From the NCBI GenBank assembly GCA_003971905.1, contig RSEE01000046.1, positions 1-64,000 on the forward strand: DNA of 64,000 nucleotides, given 5' to 3'. Positions 1-11,896 of this stretch are shown piece after piece (the stretch's first letter is position 1; each line of letters begins with the position of its first letter). The DNA is from Moniliella sp. 'wahieum'. Taxonomy: Eukaryota > Basidiomycota > Moniliellomycetes > Moniliellales > Moniliellaceae. The notes under the pieces were generated by a model. That model saw only the letters and a program-made list of their open reading frames with translations, was not told the DNA's origin and did not search any database. Both the position numbers and the translations under genes were made by a program.

Positions 1-1430
1 ACCAGGAACGGAAAAGCATAATGCGTTGGGAGGCCGCTTGATGTGTCCTGGCTTCGTTTCTTAGCATGGGACTTTTTGGTGAGCGTAAGCCCTGTTTGTT
101 GCCATTGTCCAATTGTTTGCTGGACGATGCATGGGAGACCATGTCTTGTCAGAACTAGCGCTGCTCACTGCCCGCGCCCAACCCCGACATTAAGATCCTC
201 CACCATCGTACTGCTGGACATGGAGTGTTAGGTTCTCGCACACTACCCCAATCTGGAGACAATGCCCACTTACTCGCAGTTGTTGGCCAGGCGGATGCAA
301 AACGGAAGACTTTCCGTCCAGGGAATTGGGATCCGCCACTGTGTGTGCGGAGGTCATGGACAGAGTAGTGAGTGTTGGAGGTGGAAGAGGCGAAGATAGC
401 AAAATTGGAAGGGTGGACGAGGCCTTTATCGGGCAGAAAGAGATATATATATGCGTGTATCCCGCAGAGGGCGGCTGGTGGAACCGCCCACCGGACTAGT
501 GATCTCACCTTAACTTTTCATTACTCACCGCCTGATGAGCAGAAGGCTCGTTACAGAGCGACCATATAGATATACTCATCGATCTCATCCATCCCACCTG
601 GAAGTAGCATTGCCACATCTACGCTCCGGCATCGTCAGCGATGCACCACACGGCCAGGGCATCTCAGTCGCGCCAATGGTATACCCGGTCTAATGCAAAA
701 ATGCATGATGAGATGAAGGTTTATTGCGGGGAAAAGTGCAGGACAGCACCAAAGCCCCACCGGCACTACTGACGCACGGATGATCGATGATCCCTCTTCG
801 GGGCTTTTTGTCCATACAGTTGCAGACCTGGAAGGGAGTCTGCAGGACCCGCGGAGATATCGAAAGGGGGGCGTTGCACGCACGCTACAGGATGGCACTC
901 GTTACTTGCGCGTTGCTCCACGGGACAGGGACGGTGCCTGGGGGCACATCTACATCACATAGTGGTGCGGCAAGCCGGCGGCAGGTCGCGTCAGATCAAT
1001 TGGCAATGCTCTCGAAATACGGTGGCTTGACTGGACCCTACCCGGCATCAGGGCGGCCGAGTGCGGATGCGCAGCGAAAGGTTCGCAGGGGTCCGCCCGC
1101 TGCTGTGCTGCGCCTACGGCAAACGTACTGCAGGCGTAACATACCTCTGAACACACCCAGCAATCCCGGCACCGACTCAGAACCCGTGTGCGCTTCCCCG
1201 CACACGTTGGGTGCGAGTGAGCAAGCCGGCGGTAGTGGCCTGCCGTACCACCCGATCCCGGCCGTCAAAATTTCCCACCCCTGCGAACGCAGCCGGCCGG
1301 AAGGGCGGGTTGCAACACCCGATGCGCTCTCTCGCGTACGGGGGAGTGTGGAGCGCGCGTCCACACCGCGCGTGCCGGCTCTAGTGGCACCCAGACATCC
1401 ACGCCTGCCGGCTCTGTTGGCGGCTCCATT

Positions 1431-1449
1431 CCCCCCCCCCCCCCCCCCC
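1431..1449. repeat. Poly-C homopolymer (19 C)
   Basis: An uninterrupted run of 19 C. Such runs are error-prone in sequencing, so the exact length is uncertain. Confidence 0.9.
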
Positions 1450-2110
1450 GAGACCCTTATAATGATCCTACCTTCCCATCAACAAAGTCATTCTACTAGA
1501 AGTACGAGCAACACATGTGACGTGTCTGTTATCATTAGGCTAAGGAACATTACTGCGGTGTACGTGGTAATATATAAATGCCTGGCACGCTCCATTTTCC
1601 CTATATATATGTTTTTCTTGCGAACGGGGGATTTACTGTGATCGCATCTTATCAATCATGGGCTTCCGGGTCTTTCTTATACAGGTCTCCTGCACCCACA
1701 ACTGAGGAATATGGGAGGGAGAAGAAGGAAACAGATGCAAAGGTCACAAAAGCCGTGGCGGAATTAATGGGGTGGGTACTGTAAGAGTCGGGCGAATACG
1801 AGTGAGACCAAGTACCAAGAGAAGCCAAAGATGCACTGGTGGGAGAAGGGAGAACAGGATCGGCGGGAAGAGTGGTGCGAAGATTCCCCTGATTAGCTAA
1901 GAGGACCGTGACAAGTACTATAATACTAGGTACAGATATTGTTGTATCCTCAGGCCTCATAGACACGGGAGATCTGAGAGACGGCGCGACCCACAGGTAC
2001 GGTTGGAGCTGATGATCAGCTTCGAAGCTAGTGAAACTTGAAGGCTCAGCGGTGCCTTGTTGCAGGTTCTACTGGCCCACGCAAGACATTTCGGTGAGTG
2101 GCCTTGTGGC

Positions 2111-2227
<117 letters not shown>

Positions 2228-3179
2228 TGAACGTCCGACGAAGTCGCCGATGGACGTATAACAGCACACCGATCGACGTTCCCATGGGCAAAAGAACGCA
2301 GGACATGCCGTTCAAGTAGAAGGACAGAGCGAGCTGCAGGAACGCTGTCAGAGCTCCTGCATAATTATGCCTCCGCCCAAAACCCAACTACCACAGTATT
2401 GGTGCGTCGCGGGTGTAGAGGACTTTATTCGACGCTCACAGTCTTCAAGCTATATAGAGGGCTAATCGAGGTAATCAGGCGGTCGCAATGAGGAGCGGGA
2501 ACGATGAGGTTACGAAAAGAGTTGAGCGAAGAGCGTGGTGACAGCCATATGTGAGACAAGCAACTCGAGCACAGGGAGAAAGGGAGAAGGAAAGGGAGGG
2601 CTGCACCCGCCGGACAGAACGTGGCGCTGAGTGGCCCCTCCATGGTGATGCGGCTTTACGGCGTCGCTAGGGATAAGCGATCGTCTCTCCTCCACACGTC
2701 ACACGTCACATCAATATATCACCTGCCGTCCACCCTTTCTAGGAGGCGTTATCGTAACTGCCGTCGTACTGAGCACTGTCGTAAGCCCCTTTAACGTTTC
2801 ACTCGGACAGAAGGGTATCAAATTCACCGTCCGATGAGATCGATGAGGCCTGAGATCTGAGACAGCGAGAGAGAGAGATTCTATAAAGGGGAAAGCCGGC
2901 CAACGCTATAGGAGGTGTATCAGCACTATATCAGGAGGCTTTTGCATCGGTCACAGCGCTCAGCCTGAGCGCTGAGGCTCAGCGCGGAAAAAGGGGTAAA
3001 TCAGTCACCGTCAAGGGAAGAGTATCATAGAGTGATAGTAGAGTGGGGTATGCTGTCGGATCCGAACTCTCCAAGGGAAATGAGAAGGAAGGGGGGGTGA
3101 CTGTTGTCCATTTTGGAAAAAAGAAGATTGGGCGATTGCGGCGCAGGGTGGTAGGCTAGGGGAAAAGGAATGACTGTCC

Positions 3180-5190
3180 TCACATCACAACGCAGTCACG
3201 GTCATCGTTCTTCTTGGGGTGGAAGCCCATGTCAGAAAATGTGCTGTACTTGGGCCCCGTCGCAGCTGAACGTGGGGAATCGTTCTGCACCGACCCATAA
3301 GCTGCCGGAGAAGCACGATCGGCCACCCTTCCAGTCCGACCACCGCGACTGTAGCGCCCGCTCCGGCTGCAGCTTGGGCCATCGACAACGTCTGTTTCCG
3401 CCGCAACGGTTCCTGCTGCATCTGGCTTCCCGGGTTAGACGCGATGCGACCCTGTGAGCTTTTCCGCGGGGCAGCAGAAGGCATCGGGGGGACGTTCGCC
3501 GCGTTCCTTCCCTGGACTGTAGGGGGCGAGTGAGGCAGTGCCGGTGTCGCTGGAACATGGGTATTGGCCTGGGCGGTGGGGACCGCACCCGAGTTTTGCT
3601 TTTGCCGGGCAATGGTTCGCTGGGCAGCGAGCGTACGGGAGCGCTGGATGGTCTTGTTTAGGTTCTGCTGGTGCTGCTGCCTCGAGAAGCCATCAGCAGT
3701 AGCTTGGGTCTCCACTAGGGCGGCGAGACGGTCCTTGGCATCTTGGTTCCCCGCCTGCGACGCTTTGTTGTACCACACCTTGGCTGCTTCGAGGTCTTGT
3801 CGCACCCGACAGCCTCGCGGTAGTACCCCATGGCAAAGAGCGCAGTGGGCAGGTTGCTGCTGGCCGCCCTTTCGGCAAACTGGAAGGCCAACGATTCGTT
3901 CACCTCGAAACAATTTTCTGCGCCGCAGAGGAACCACTTGCTCAGTGCCATGTCCGCCTCCACCTGCCCACCTTGGGATGCCAGGCTGTACCACTGCACC
4001 GACAAAAGTGGGTCAAACGGAAGGTCGAGTTGAGCATTCTCGTACGCCCAGCCCATTTTGAGTTGAGCTTGATAAAAGTGCAAATAGGCTGCCTTTGCAA
4101 TGTAATATTCAGCCTCCGCCTCGATCGACGACCGCTCCCACCTCGGGATACCGAAGCGTGAAGCAGCTGAGGATCGATGGTCAATGCCTCAAACTCTTGC
4201 ATCAGGACCATGCCGTAGATGAAAGCCGGTTGGGGGGTATCCAGGGTTACCTGGTCGGCCGCCTGACGGAGGAGGGAGAGTGCCTCAGCGTGATCCGGAG
4301 CCAACTCCAGCTGGCCCATTAGACAGGCCATGGCAATGCGATACTGGCACCCAAATCGCCTAAGGTCACGCCATGTTGGTACGCCCTGCGCGCCTGAGCA
4401 ATATCCTTAATCGACTCGTACTCCCTCCCGATCCGCATCCAGGCCGTTGGGCATCCGCGCCGGGCACGGTCATAGTCCGCAAATGCCCCCCGCAGACTCT
4501 TGCGGAACTGGTGGGGGAACATGCCACCCGAGCCACGCAGGTCGCCCCGCACCAGCAGGGCCTCTGCTTGCACGGTAGGCGGAATGTTTTGGTTTTCTGC
4601 CAGGCGAGTTACCTGTCGACAGCAAGCAAAAAGGATGAGTACTCGTAGCACTTTTCTACCTTTCATCTCAGAAGGGCATGGGAAATCAGAAAAGACAAGG
4701 TATCACGTACCCATACAGCCTCCTGAATCAGCACATCCATCTGCGGATTTGCGCGACGGCTGCCATCCGGGTCGCGCTCGAGGTAACGAATCACATCGCG
4801 GATCCAGTTAAGAATCCGAGCTGGCTCGCCCAGTGCTAGCGCCTTCTCGCGCTCTTGGTCTAGCGGGAAGATCAGGGAGGGGTGCAGTCAGTTGGTCGTG
4901 AGTTGCTTCTTTTTCAACCGTGGGCACTGGCGCCATGGCCTCTTGATCTTCCTCCTCGGGAAAGGGGTTGGCCAGCATCTCGTTGGCCAGGGGTGCGACA
5001 GCGGGGGCGGGGGCGGAGGCAGACCCCAGGGAGGCCGGGGGGGGGACGACAAAGAAAGCGAGGGCGAGCCGCCGGGCACAGGCGGGGGAGGCGGGCCGGA
5101 AAAGTAGGCGGAGCTGGGCGCAGGCGGTGTCGAGGGCGCGCCCGGGCCGAAAGAGAGGTTGGCGAACTGGGAGGTGGGGGGCGAGGCCAT
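3180..5190 (-). CDS. SKT5: Sel1-repeat chitin synthase activator, Skt5/Chs4 family
   Basis: This family activates and localises a class IV chitin synthase (Chs3 type) at the bud neck and cell surface. The start is the ATG at 5188-5190, before a Pro-rich disordered N-terminus (ASPPTSQFANLSFGPG). The Sel1-repeat core begins near RILNWIRDVIRYLERDPDG (about 4,760-4,815). It continues through VTRLAENQN, GAFADYDRARR, AWMRIGREYE, FDPLLSVQWYSLASQ, ADMALSKWFLCGAE and DRLAALVE. A GT-AG intron fits 4613-4710. In the last frame the C-terminus is GPKYSTFSDMGF...DRDCVVM followed by TGA at 3180-3182. CVVM is a CAAX prenylation box, as expected for this family. At least five single-base frame changes are needed (near 5,040, 4,330, 4,135, 3,810 and 3,260), mostly in homopolymers. 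About 635 residues, normal for the family. The identification is firm; the chitin role is inferred from homologues. Confidence 0.9.
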
Positions 5191-6876
5191 GGTGGAGGGG
5201 GTGGAGGGCAGGTGGTGGTGGTGGGGGGGTGGTTGGAGGAGAAATAGGAGGGCAGGAGCAGAGCGAGGCAACCGGCAAGCCCCGCAGTCCTGATATGGTC
5301 GCTCGCGCTCGGGGAGACGCCATCCCTTACCTAACAGAGCGCCACGCCAGCCCACGCGCACACTGCTGGTGTGCCCGCAGCCCCCTCGGCTGCGGAACTC
5401 CGCGCGCATGCCCCACCTTGCGCCCCCGTGCCCACACCCTGCGTACACAGAACAGCCGACCCAACCCTAGCACGCCCGCCCTGATCGATGTTCACGCTTC
5501 AAGGAGATGCACATAGTGCCTACGCAGCCACCCAAGCCCACTCTTGTCTCCCATTCCCACCGCCTGGCTGAGGTAGCTACGTTTATCCACACCGCAACGT
5601 GGCCAACTTGAGAAGGACCGTCCCAGGCCGTCCCAGTTGGCCCCACCAACTCCACAATGTCAAGCCTCTGCTGCGCCTGCCCGCCTGTTTCAAAAGGTGA
5701 GAGGATGAGGATGAGGAGGCGAGAGGTGTGCGAGGACGGCGAGGAGAATGCACACCAATACCGAGTGATGGGGTCTGGCGCATTGCGATGATCAGGAATG
5801 GGGGCGGACCACACTCTATGTGGGACTCGAACACGAAGGAGGCTATGGCTGCGTACCGGAAAGTGGAACGTGAGAGAAAACGGCAAATATACACGTTTGG
5901 TACGCCGGAGGGAGAGAACGGAATACGGCAAGAACGCCAAGTACCACAGGGGCTTATCCAGAGCCTTGCTTCCCCTTGGTTAAGCCGAAGCGAGGATACT
6001 ATGTCGAAAGAATTAACGGATCAGATGGGCCTTGTTGGAGATAGCTCAGCGCGCTCACCGTCATTCACCGCTCACTGCTCGGATGTCTACCGTGCGCTCA
6101 ATCATATGCACGCGCGCTGCATCTAGTTTAGAAGCGAATGGCGGGTGCCAGAGAGGGTCCTGACGTGCTGGCGACTCTCCTGGCTTCCTAATCGAAGGCG
6201 TGCCTCTAACAAAAGCAGCACACACCTGATGGACGGCAGGCGGACACAGGCTGGTTTAGACGCAACAGAGCGTTTCTTTGCCCCACAACGTTAAACGCGT
6301 TTTAAGCTCCGTGAATGAGATGAATGCAACGGTAGGACCAAAAAGAACGAGCTCCAAGACAAAAGGTGTGGCATCTCACTGTGCTGGGATATCCAGCCTC
6401 CTTTAGACGCTGCCAAAATGGTGCGCCGCATGCGCCTTCCTTTGCGCTCCTGTGTTCGCGTCCCCTCATGCACTCATGTCTTCTCTTCACGGCCAACACC
6501 GCTTCGCTCTCCATGCTCTCCCTAGCTCTTTCAGTCAGTAGAGGGGCCATCTGATTGCGGCTAGTTGGTCATAGCGCAACAGTAGGAGCGCCATCATGTG
6601 CATCATGTACCAGGCACCATCAATCATATCCTCTCTGTCTTGCCCTATCATGCCATCATGGCCGGTTGGAGGTCACCGTGACCGGTCAGCGCTTCAGCGC
6701 CCAGCCCGGTCAGGTCAGGCCTCAGGGCCTCAGGCCGGTCAACAGGGCTAATTAACTAATTGAACACCGCCCGCTTCTTTCAGCATCTCCCAGGCTTAAG
6801 CCCTGAAAACTCCGGCCCGGAGGGTGAAGAAACAAGGCCCTCCCTGGCCCTCCTCCCCCTGACCTCAGGCTTTAAA

Positions 6877-6902
6877 CTTCAAGCTTCAAGCTTCAAGCTT
6901 CA
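6877..6902. repeat. (AGCTTCA)n heptamer array
   Basis: About 3.5 copies of the 7-bp unit AGCTTCA, the complement of TGAAGCT. It is one of the dispersed heptamer arrays of this window. Confidence 0.9.
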
Positions 6903-7394
6903 CCGGCCACCCCGATCAGGTCGTCACCGGCCTCGCCGGCCTCACCAGTGCCTCGTCAGTATTCAGTCTGAGTACTCAGTGCCTCACCTCGTGGTGCAAG
7001 CGTGGGCCGAGGCTAAATGACATGTGACATGTAGCATTGATCCTGGGGATTTGTAAGCCCGCACACCACCGACCGGTCCTATAGCTCGGGGATAATGCAT
7101 TGGCCGGACCGGAAACACCGTCCGAGCAGGATCCGTCATCGTCCCAAATGACCAATGTTAATGATCTGAGTGGCACAAAATGATACATGCATCGGTGTGA
7201 TGCGCGGGGGCCTGGATGTTGGCTCTATCGACTTGCAAGACCGGGTTGGGTTATCGCTAGCCGTTCGACGGCGAGCATGGGGCACACGAGTTTGGCACAG
7301 AGGCGTACGTGACGCGCGACGCGCGACGGCGCAACAGGATATGATGCTGCGGGTTTGTTGATTTGGGCCTTCCTCGGCAATAAGGGCCAAGGCG

Positions 7395-7443
7395 TGACGC
7401 GTGACGCGTGAAGCTTGAAGCTTGAAGCGGACGCGCTGACGCG
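7395..7443. repeat. Mixed heptamer array TGACGCG / TGAAGCT
   Basis: Seven consecutive 7-bp steps in one register: TGACGCG twice, TGAAGCT twice, TGAAGCG, a degenerate GACGCGC, then TGACGCG. The variable tetramer changes from CGCG to AGCT inside the array while TGA stays fixed. Confidence 0.9.
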
Positions 7444-8094
7444 TCGATTTCGTCGACAAGTAGCAGGTTACAGACACGCGGCCTCAGCGCCTCCTGAGCG
7501 CCGAGACTCGGTACTCAATAATCATTTGATGCTCAGTAACTCACCAATAAACTCAGTACACAGAGGCAACCTGGCCTTACGCCCCAGTACCTCAGTGCTT
7601 TCAGGTTGGCCAGGGTTAGCCAGGGCTGGCCAAGGCTTTGTTGGCCTCCACCCTCAATCAACAACGTTGTTCAACTTGTTGGACGCTGAGTGAGTCTGAG
7701 TACCTAAGGTGGATCGCCAGCAAATCGTCAATCGTCAGCACGTCAGCCGCGCTGTCGGGGACGGCCCTCGCAGCGGCTGGGCCAGACTGTGCGTGTGTTG
7801 GTTGAAGCTTGAAGCTTGAAGTGAAGCCCAATGATTTGAAGCGGCTGGCTGAGCACGCTGTCGGCGGATCTTCTTGTGTTGGGCTATGGCCTGTGCGCAC
7901 ACTCCCCCCGTGCCTGGCGGCGAACTGACGCTGGGCGGGGAGTGTGACGCTCAGTGCCCGCTTGCAGCGGAACGACGCGGGCACAGGGGCAGTGTGGCGG
8001 ACATGGCGGCGGCTTCTACGGCGATGTTCAACTTAAACCGCCGGCGCCAATAGCAGCAGCCCCTGCCGCAGTTGCGCCGCCGTTCGCTCAGCTC

Positions 8095-8160
8095 AGCTGT
8101 GTTCGTCCCTTCTCGGCTCTGCTCTGCCCCACCACCTCGCCCCCTTCCACTCCCCTCACA
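8095..8160 (+). promoter_or_regulatory. Pyrimidine-rich leader
   Basis: A C/T-rich stretch ends directly at the ATG at 8161. Similar tracts precede the ATGs of EGD2, ILV2 and GFA1 here, so it is probably the common core-promoter/leader type of this genome. Confidence 0.5.
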
Positions 8161-10209
8161 ATGCCCCTCCAGGCCTTTGACATTACCAAGTTCCCCGTCC
8201 CGCTGGACCAGTACAAGCCTGTGCCCCTGTCGCTTGCCGACAAGCAGCTTACTGCCGAGCAGAAGGCGCAGCTGTCCGCCAACATCAAGCTCCTCCGCGA
8301 GGCCATCTTCTTCACTGCCTCTGGCGCTGCCCGTGGCGGTACGTATCCCTTCTGCCTACTTTCCCTCCAGCTCGTTTCTGACCCCTCCCCCGACACAGTC
8401 TCGGGCCACACCGGTGGGCCTTACGACACTGTCCCCGAGGTTGTCTGCTCCTCTCGCTCTTTGCCGGTCCTGACGGCGACAAGTTCTACCAGACCTTCTT
8501 TGACGAGGCTGGCCACCGTGTCGCGACGCAGTACCTTTTGGCCGCTCTCGACGGCGCGTTCCTGCGGACCACCTCCTGTACTACCGCGAGGCTGACAGCA
8601 AGCTCCCCGGCCATCCCGAGCTTGGTTTGACCCCGGGCGTCAAGTTCTCCTCGGCCGCCTGGGCCACATGTGGCCGATGGTCAACGGTGTGGCTGCTGCC
8701 ATGCTGACAAGATCACCATCATGCTTGGCTCTGACGGGTCGGAGCAAGAGGGTGACGATGCTGAGGCTGCTCGCCTTGCGGTTGCCAAGGACCTCAACGT
8801 CAAACTCTTCATTGACGACAACAACGTTACCATTGCTGGCCACCCCTCGGACTACTTCAAGGGCTACGACGTTGGGAAGACCCTTGAGGGCCACGGCCTC
8901 AAGATCGTCCGCGCCGAGGGTGAAGACCTCGACAGTCTCTTTGGCGCCATCATCGAGGCAGTCAACACCAAGGGCCCTGTTGCTGTGATCACCAAGCGTC
9001 CCATGGCGCCCGGTATCAAGGGCATCGAGGGCAACCCCCACGGCCACGATGTGATTCCCCTTCCCAAGGCGATTGAGTTCCTCACCGACGCTGGCAACAA
9101 GGATGCCGTCGCCATCCTCGAGAGCATCAAGCCCCGCAAGGACCCGTACACGTACATTGGCTCGACCAAGGAGCGGGGTGCGAACCGTGTGTCTTTGGTG
9201 ACGCTGTTGCTGCTGTGTTGGACAAGACGTCGAAGGAGGAGAACGCCAAGAAGGTGCTCTGCATTGACTCGGACCTGGAGGGCTCGACTGGTCTCAAGGT
9301 CATTCACCAGAAGCACCCGAGGTCTTCTGGTCCTCGGGCATTTGCGAGCGCGGCAACTTCAGCGCTGCCGCTGGCTTTGGCTCGTTTGTCCCGAAGGCGA
9401 ATACCGCACCGGTATTTCTCCACCTTCTCGGCTTTCCTTGAGATGGTCATCTCGGAGCTTACCATGGCGCGCCTCAACAAGTCCAACGTCCTTTCTCACT
9501 TCTCTCACGCCGGTGTTGATGAGATGGCGGACAACACGTGCCACTTTGGTATCAACAACTTCTTTGCCGACAATGGTCTGTCGGATGCGGGTGTGCCCAC
9601 CAACCTCTACTTCCCTGCCGACCCGACCCAGATGACGGCGGTGATTGAGAAGGTGCTGTACGCGCCTGGCCTTCGGTTCGTGTTTTCGACCCGGTCGAAG
9701 GTGCCTTGGGTGCTGAAGGAGGGTTCGGACTCGGAGCGCTTCTATGGCGAGGGCTACACCTTTGTTCCAGGTAAGGATGACATTATCCGTGTGCCCCCGG
9801 TGAGGTCGAAGGCTGGATCGTCACGTTTGGTGAGATGCTGTACCGTGTCGTCGATGCCGTTGACAAGCTCAAGGCCGAGGGGATCAAGGTGGGTGTGATC
9901 AACAAGGCGACGCTCAACGTGGTGGACGAGGAGGAGGCGATCAAGGTATGGGGTGCCGGCAAGTTCACCCTGGTGGTTGAGTCGTTCAACAAGGCTAATG
10001 GCCTCGGCTCGCGCGTCGGCTCTTGGCTCTTGGAGCGCAACATTCGCCCGGGCAAGTTTGCCCACCTGGGCACCACCGTTGAGGGGTCGGGTGGTCTTTG
10101 GGAGCAGATCCCTCACCAGGGTCTCGACTCGGACTCGATCCAAAAGAAGGTCAAGGAGCTGTTAAGCTGCCCTGTCCTGTTTGGTTCGGCTCTAGTCGTT
10201 TTGAGTTAA
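8161..10209 (+). CDS. Transketolase-like thiamine-diphosphate enzyme
   Basis: Predicted cytosolic ThDP enzyme of the transketolase/dihydroxyacetone synthase group, moving two-carbon units between sugar phosphates. The start is ATG 8161 (MPLQAFDITKFPVPLDQYKP). A 60-nt intron at 8339-8398 joins ASGAARG to VSGHTGGPYDTVPEV, with the split Val codon restored. GHMWPMVNGVA and GSDGSEQEGDDAEAARLAVA followed by FIDDNN resemble the ThDP-binding GDG...NN signature. The second half (SHFSHAGVDEMADNTCHFG) is the pyrimidine-binding part, and the C-terminal domain follows (VWGAGKFTLVVESFNKANG). Frame changes lie near 8,445, 8,560, 8,655, 8,700, 9,185, 9,330-9,440 and 9,800. The last 15 codons after KKVKELL look like read-through: one fewer T near 10,162 would give a stop there. 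The preferred substrate (transketolase or DHA synthase) cannot be told from sequence alone. Confidence 0.82.
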
Positions 10210-10954
10210 TCGGTCCTGTTCATGTTGGTGGTCGAGCGAGGCTCAGCACCAAGCAAATATGTTGGACTAGCCATGTATGTTTCCTGTCGATATAGAGAGA
10301 GACTTGAGAAAGTGGGGGGAAGGAATCAACAGTTCATATCACAACTGGCGTACAACTCTCTTGAGCGCGAGGCTGTCGCCATAACTGGGGGCAAGGCATT
10401 GGGGGTGGGGGAGGACAGGGTAACAAGTGGATGGGGGGCGGGCGCAGTGGATAGCCCCAGCTAGCAAGCGTCTGTGGCAGGCAACACAAGTAAGCGCCAC
10501 GCTGGAGCGCTCCAAGCCACGCCGGGTGCGGTGATGTCATGCCGCGCGTGTGATCTCCATGTTCCTCCACACTTGGCTTGTCGTGCTGACAGCAGCACCA
10601 GATGAGCCATGCCGCTGAGCTTCATCCACTTGCTGCCTCAGGCTATGCCCATGGACTCCCTCACCCCCATGCTGATTAAAGGCTGTCCTGCACAAAAAGT
10701 CGCTCTTCCAGGCCACCGCGGCCCGCAATGCGTCGCGCGCGTCGCGAACCGGACGCGCCACCGCCACAGTCTGCCCATCCATTGCAGCACGGTGGTAGGA
10801 TGGGTGGTGGGAGGCGGGGCGGGACAAGCAGGGGCCACTTGGCCTCACTGGGTCAGTAGAAGGAGAAGGAGAAGAATAACGAGGCGTAGAAGAAGATGAA
10901 GAGCTGCTATAGGGGGCTGGCAACAGTGCATCTCAGTAGGGCTTCCGCACGATC
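10210..10954. other. Intergenic region
   Basis: No gene seen. It contains the 3' end of the transketolase-like gene and the left flank of the retrotransposon, including an AGGAGAAG-type purine stretch near 10,858-10,895. Confidence 0.5.
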
Positions 10955-10958
10955 GTTT

Positions 10959-11729
10959 TGTCACGGGGCGATGTCTGAACTACCTGCACAGCCGCCTCCA
11001 CTTCCTTATCGTTTCTATCGCTTCTCGGCTTCTTCCACCATCTCGCCTATCTCGACTCGTTTCTCTTCTCTTTCGCTATCTTGACTCGGATCGTCTTCCT
11101 ATCAACAAAACCCACAACTATCTTGGTTTCTCCGCTCGCGCTCGTCTAAAATCCAAAACAAACACATGGTTTCTCGACTTAGTTTCTCGCTCGTTTCTCG
11201 TCTCGGGTCCATTTTGCCCTTGACCCTCGTCTCGTCTCTCGCCTCGTCCCTCTCGCGCTTGGTCCTCTTTCCTTCCCTTGGCTCGTTTCCCCTTTTGCTC
11301 TGTAGACCTCTTGGTCTTGCTTTGTCCCCTTTCTCTTCTATAAAACCTGCCTGTTCTTAGATCCAATGATGATGGCCCAAGCCGCCGACCATTCTTTCCC
11401 CTTCACCCTTCTTCTAGGCTCTCCACTTCTAGAAGGAACACCTCTCGCACCGCTCGCTCGCCCTCCCTCGCCCATCGGAGCACACTGCTTTCGCGTCCAG
11501 CCCCTATACACGCAACCTCAGCTCGCAGACCGCTGCACCTTTCGCAACCTCTACTTGCCGACCGCTGCACAGGCTCTGCTCGACGCACCGTAAAGCATCA
11601 CTCACGACCCTCCTACGTTCACGCCAGTGAGCCTTGGACTTTGGATCTGAAACGCGTTCAGTCCTCCGTGAGTACTGTCTCCGATGGGCAGGGAAGGTCT
11701 CCGCCTGGGAAACCAGCCACCCCGTCACA
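10959..11729 (+). repeat. 5' LTR
   Basis: 771 bp, starting TG and ending CA. It is nearly identical to 16711-17477. It contains a TATAAAA element (about 11,339-11,345), which could be the element's promoter. Confidence 0.95.
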
Positions 11730-11732
11730 TTA

Positions 11733-11750
11733 TGGTCGGCGGCTTCCCCA
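11733..11750 (+). other. Putative primer-binding site
   Basis: TGGTCGGCGGCTTCCCC follows the LTR after three bases. The TGG matches the CCA end of a tRNA. I could not match the rest to a particular tRNA. Confidence 0.35.
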
Positions 11751-11896
11751 GGCCAGACCGGACCTCGACCCCAACTTTCGAAAATGGTCGAGCTAACCAA
11801 GACGAACCAGAATTCTCCCAGATCTCTTCACTGCACGTTCTCAGGACGGTGTGACCACCTCAAGCCGATTGTGCACTCTCCCGCTCTCCCTCTCCC

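Larger units (their letters stand above)
5191..8160. other. Long intergenic region rich in short TGA/TCA-type repeats
   Basis: No gene is recognised. The frames are short, overlap each other and mostly start at non-ATG codons. From about 6,660 to 7,820 the DNA is crowded with 7-bp words such as TGAAGCT, TGACGCG, TGACATG and CCGGTCA in short arrays. The last 65 bases are pyrimidine-rich and form the leader of the downstream transketolase-like gene. Confidence 0.6.

Noticed and set aside
787-1641. 284-residue plus-strand frame
   Set aside because: It crosses the poly-C run, has no domain, and its composition resembles translated non-coding DNA.
5467-5940. Minus-strand frame upstream of SKT5
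   Set aside because: Overlaps other shadow frames, no domain, non-coding composition.
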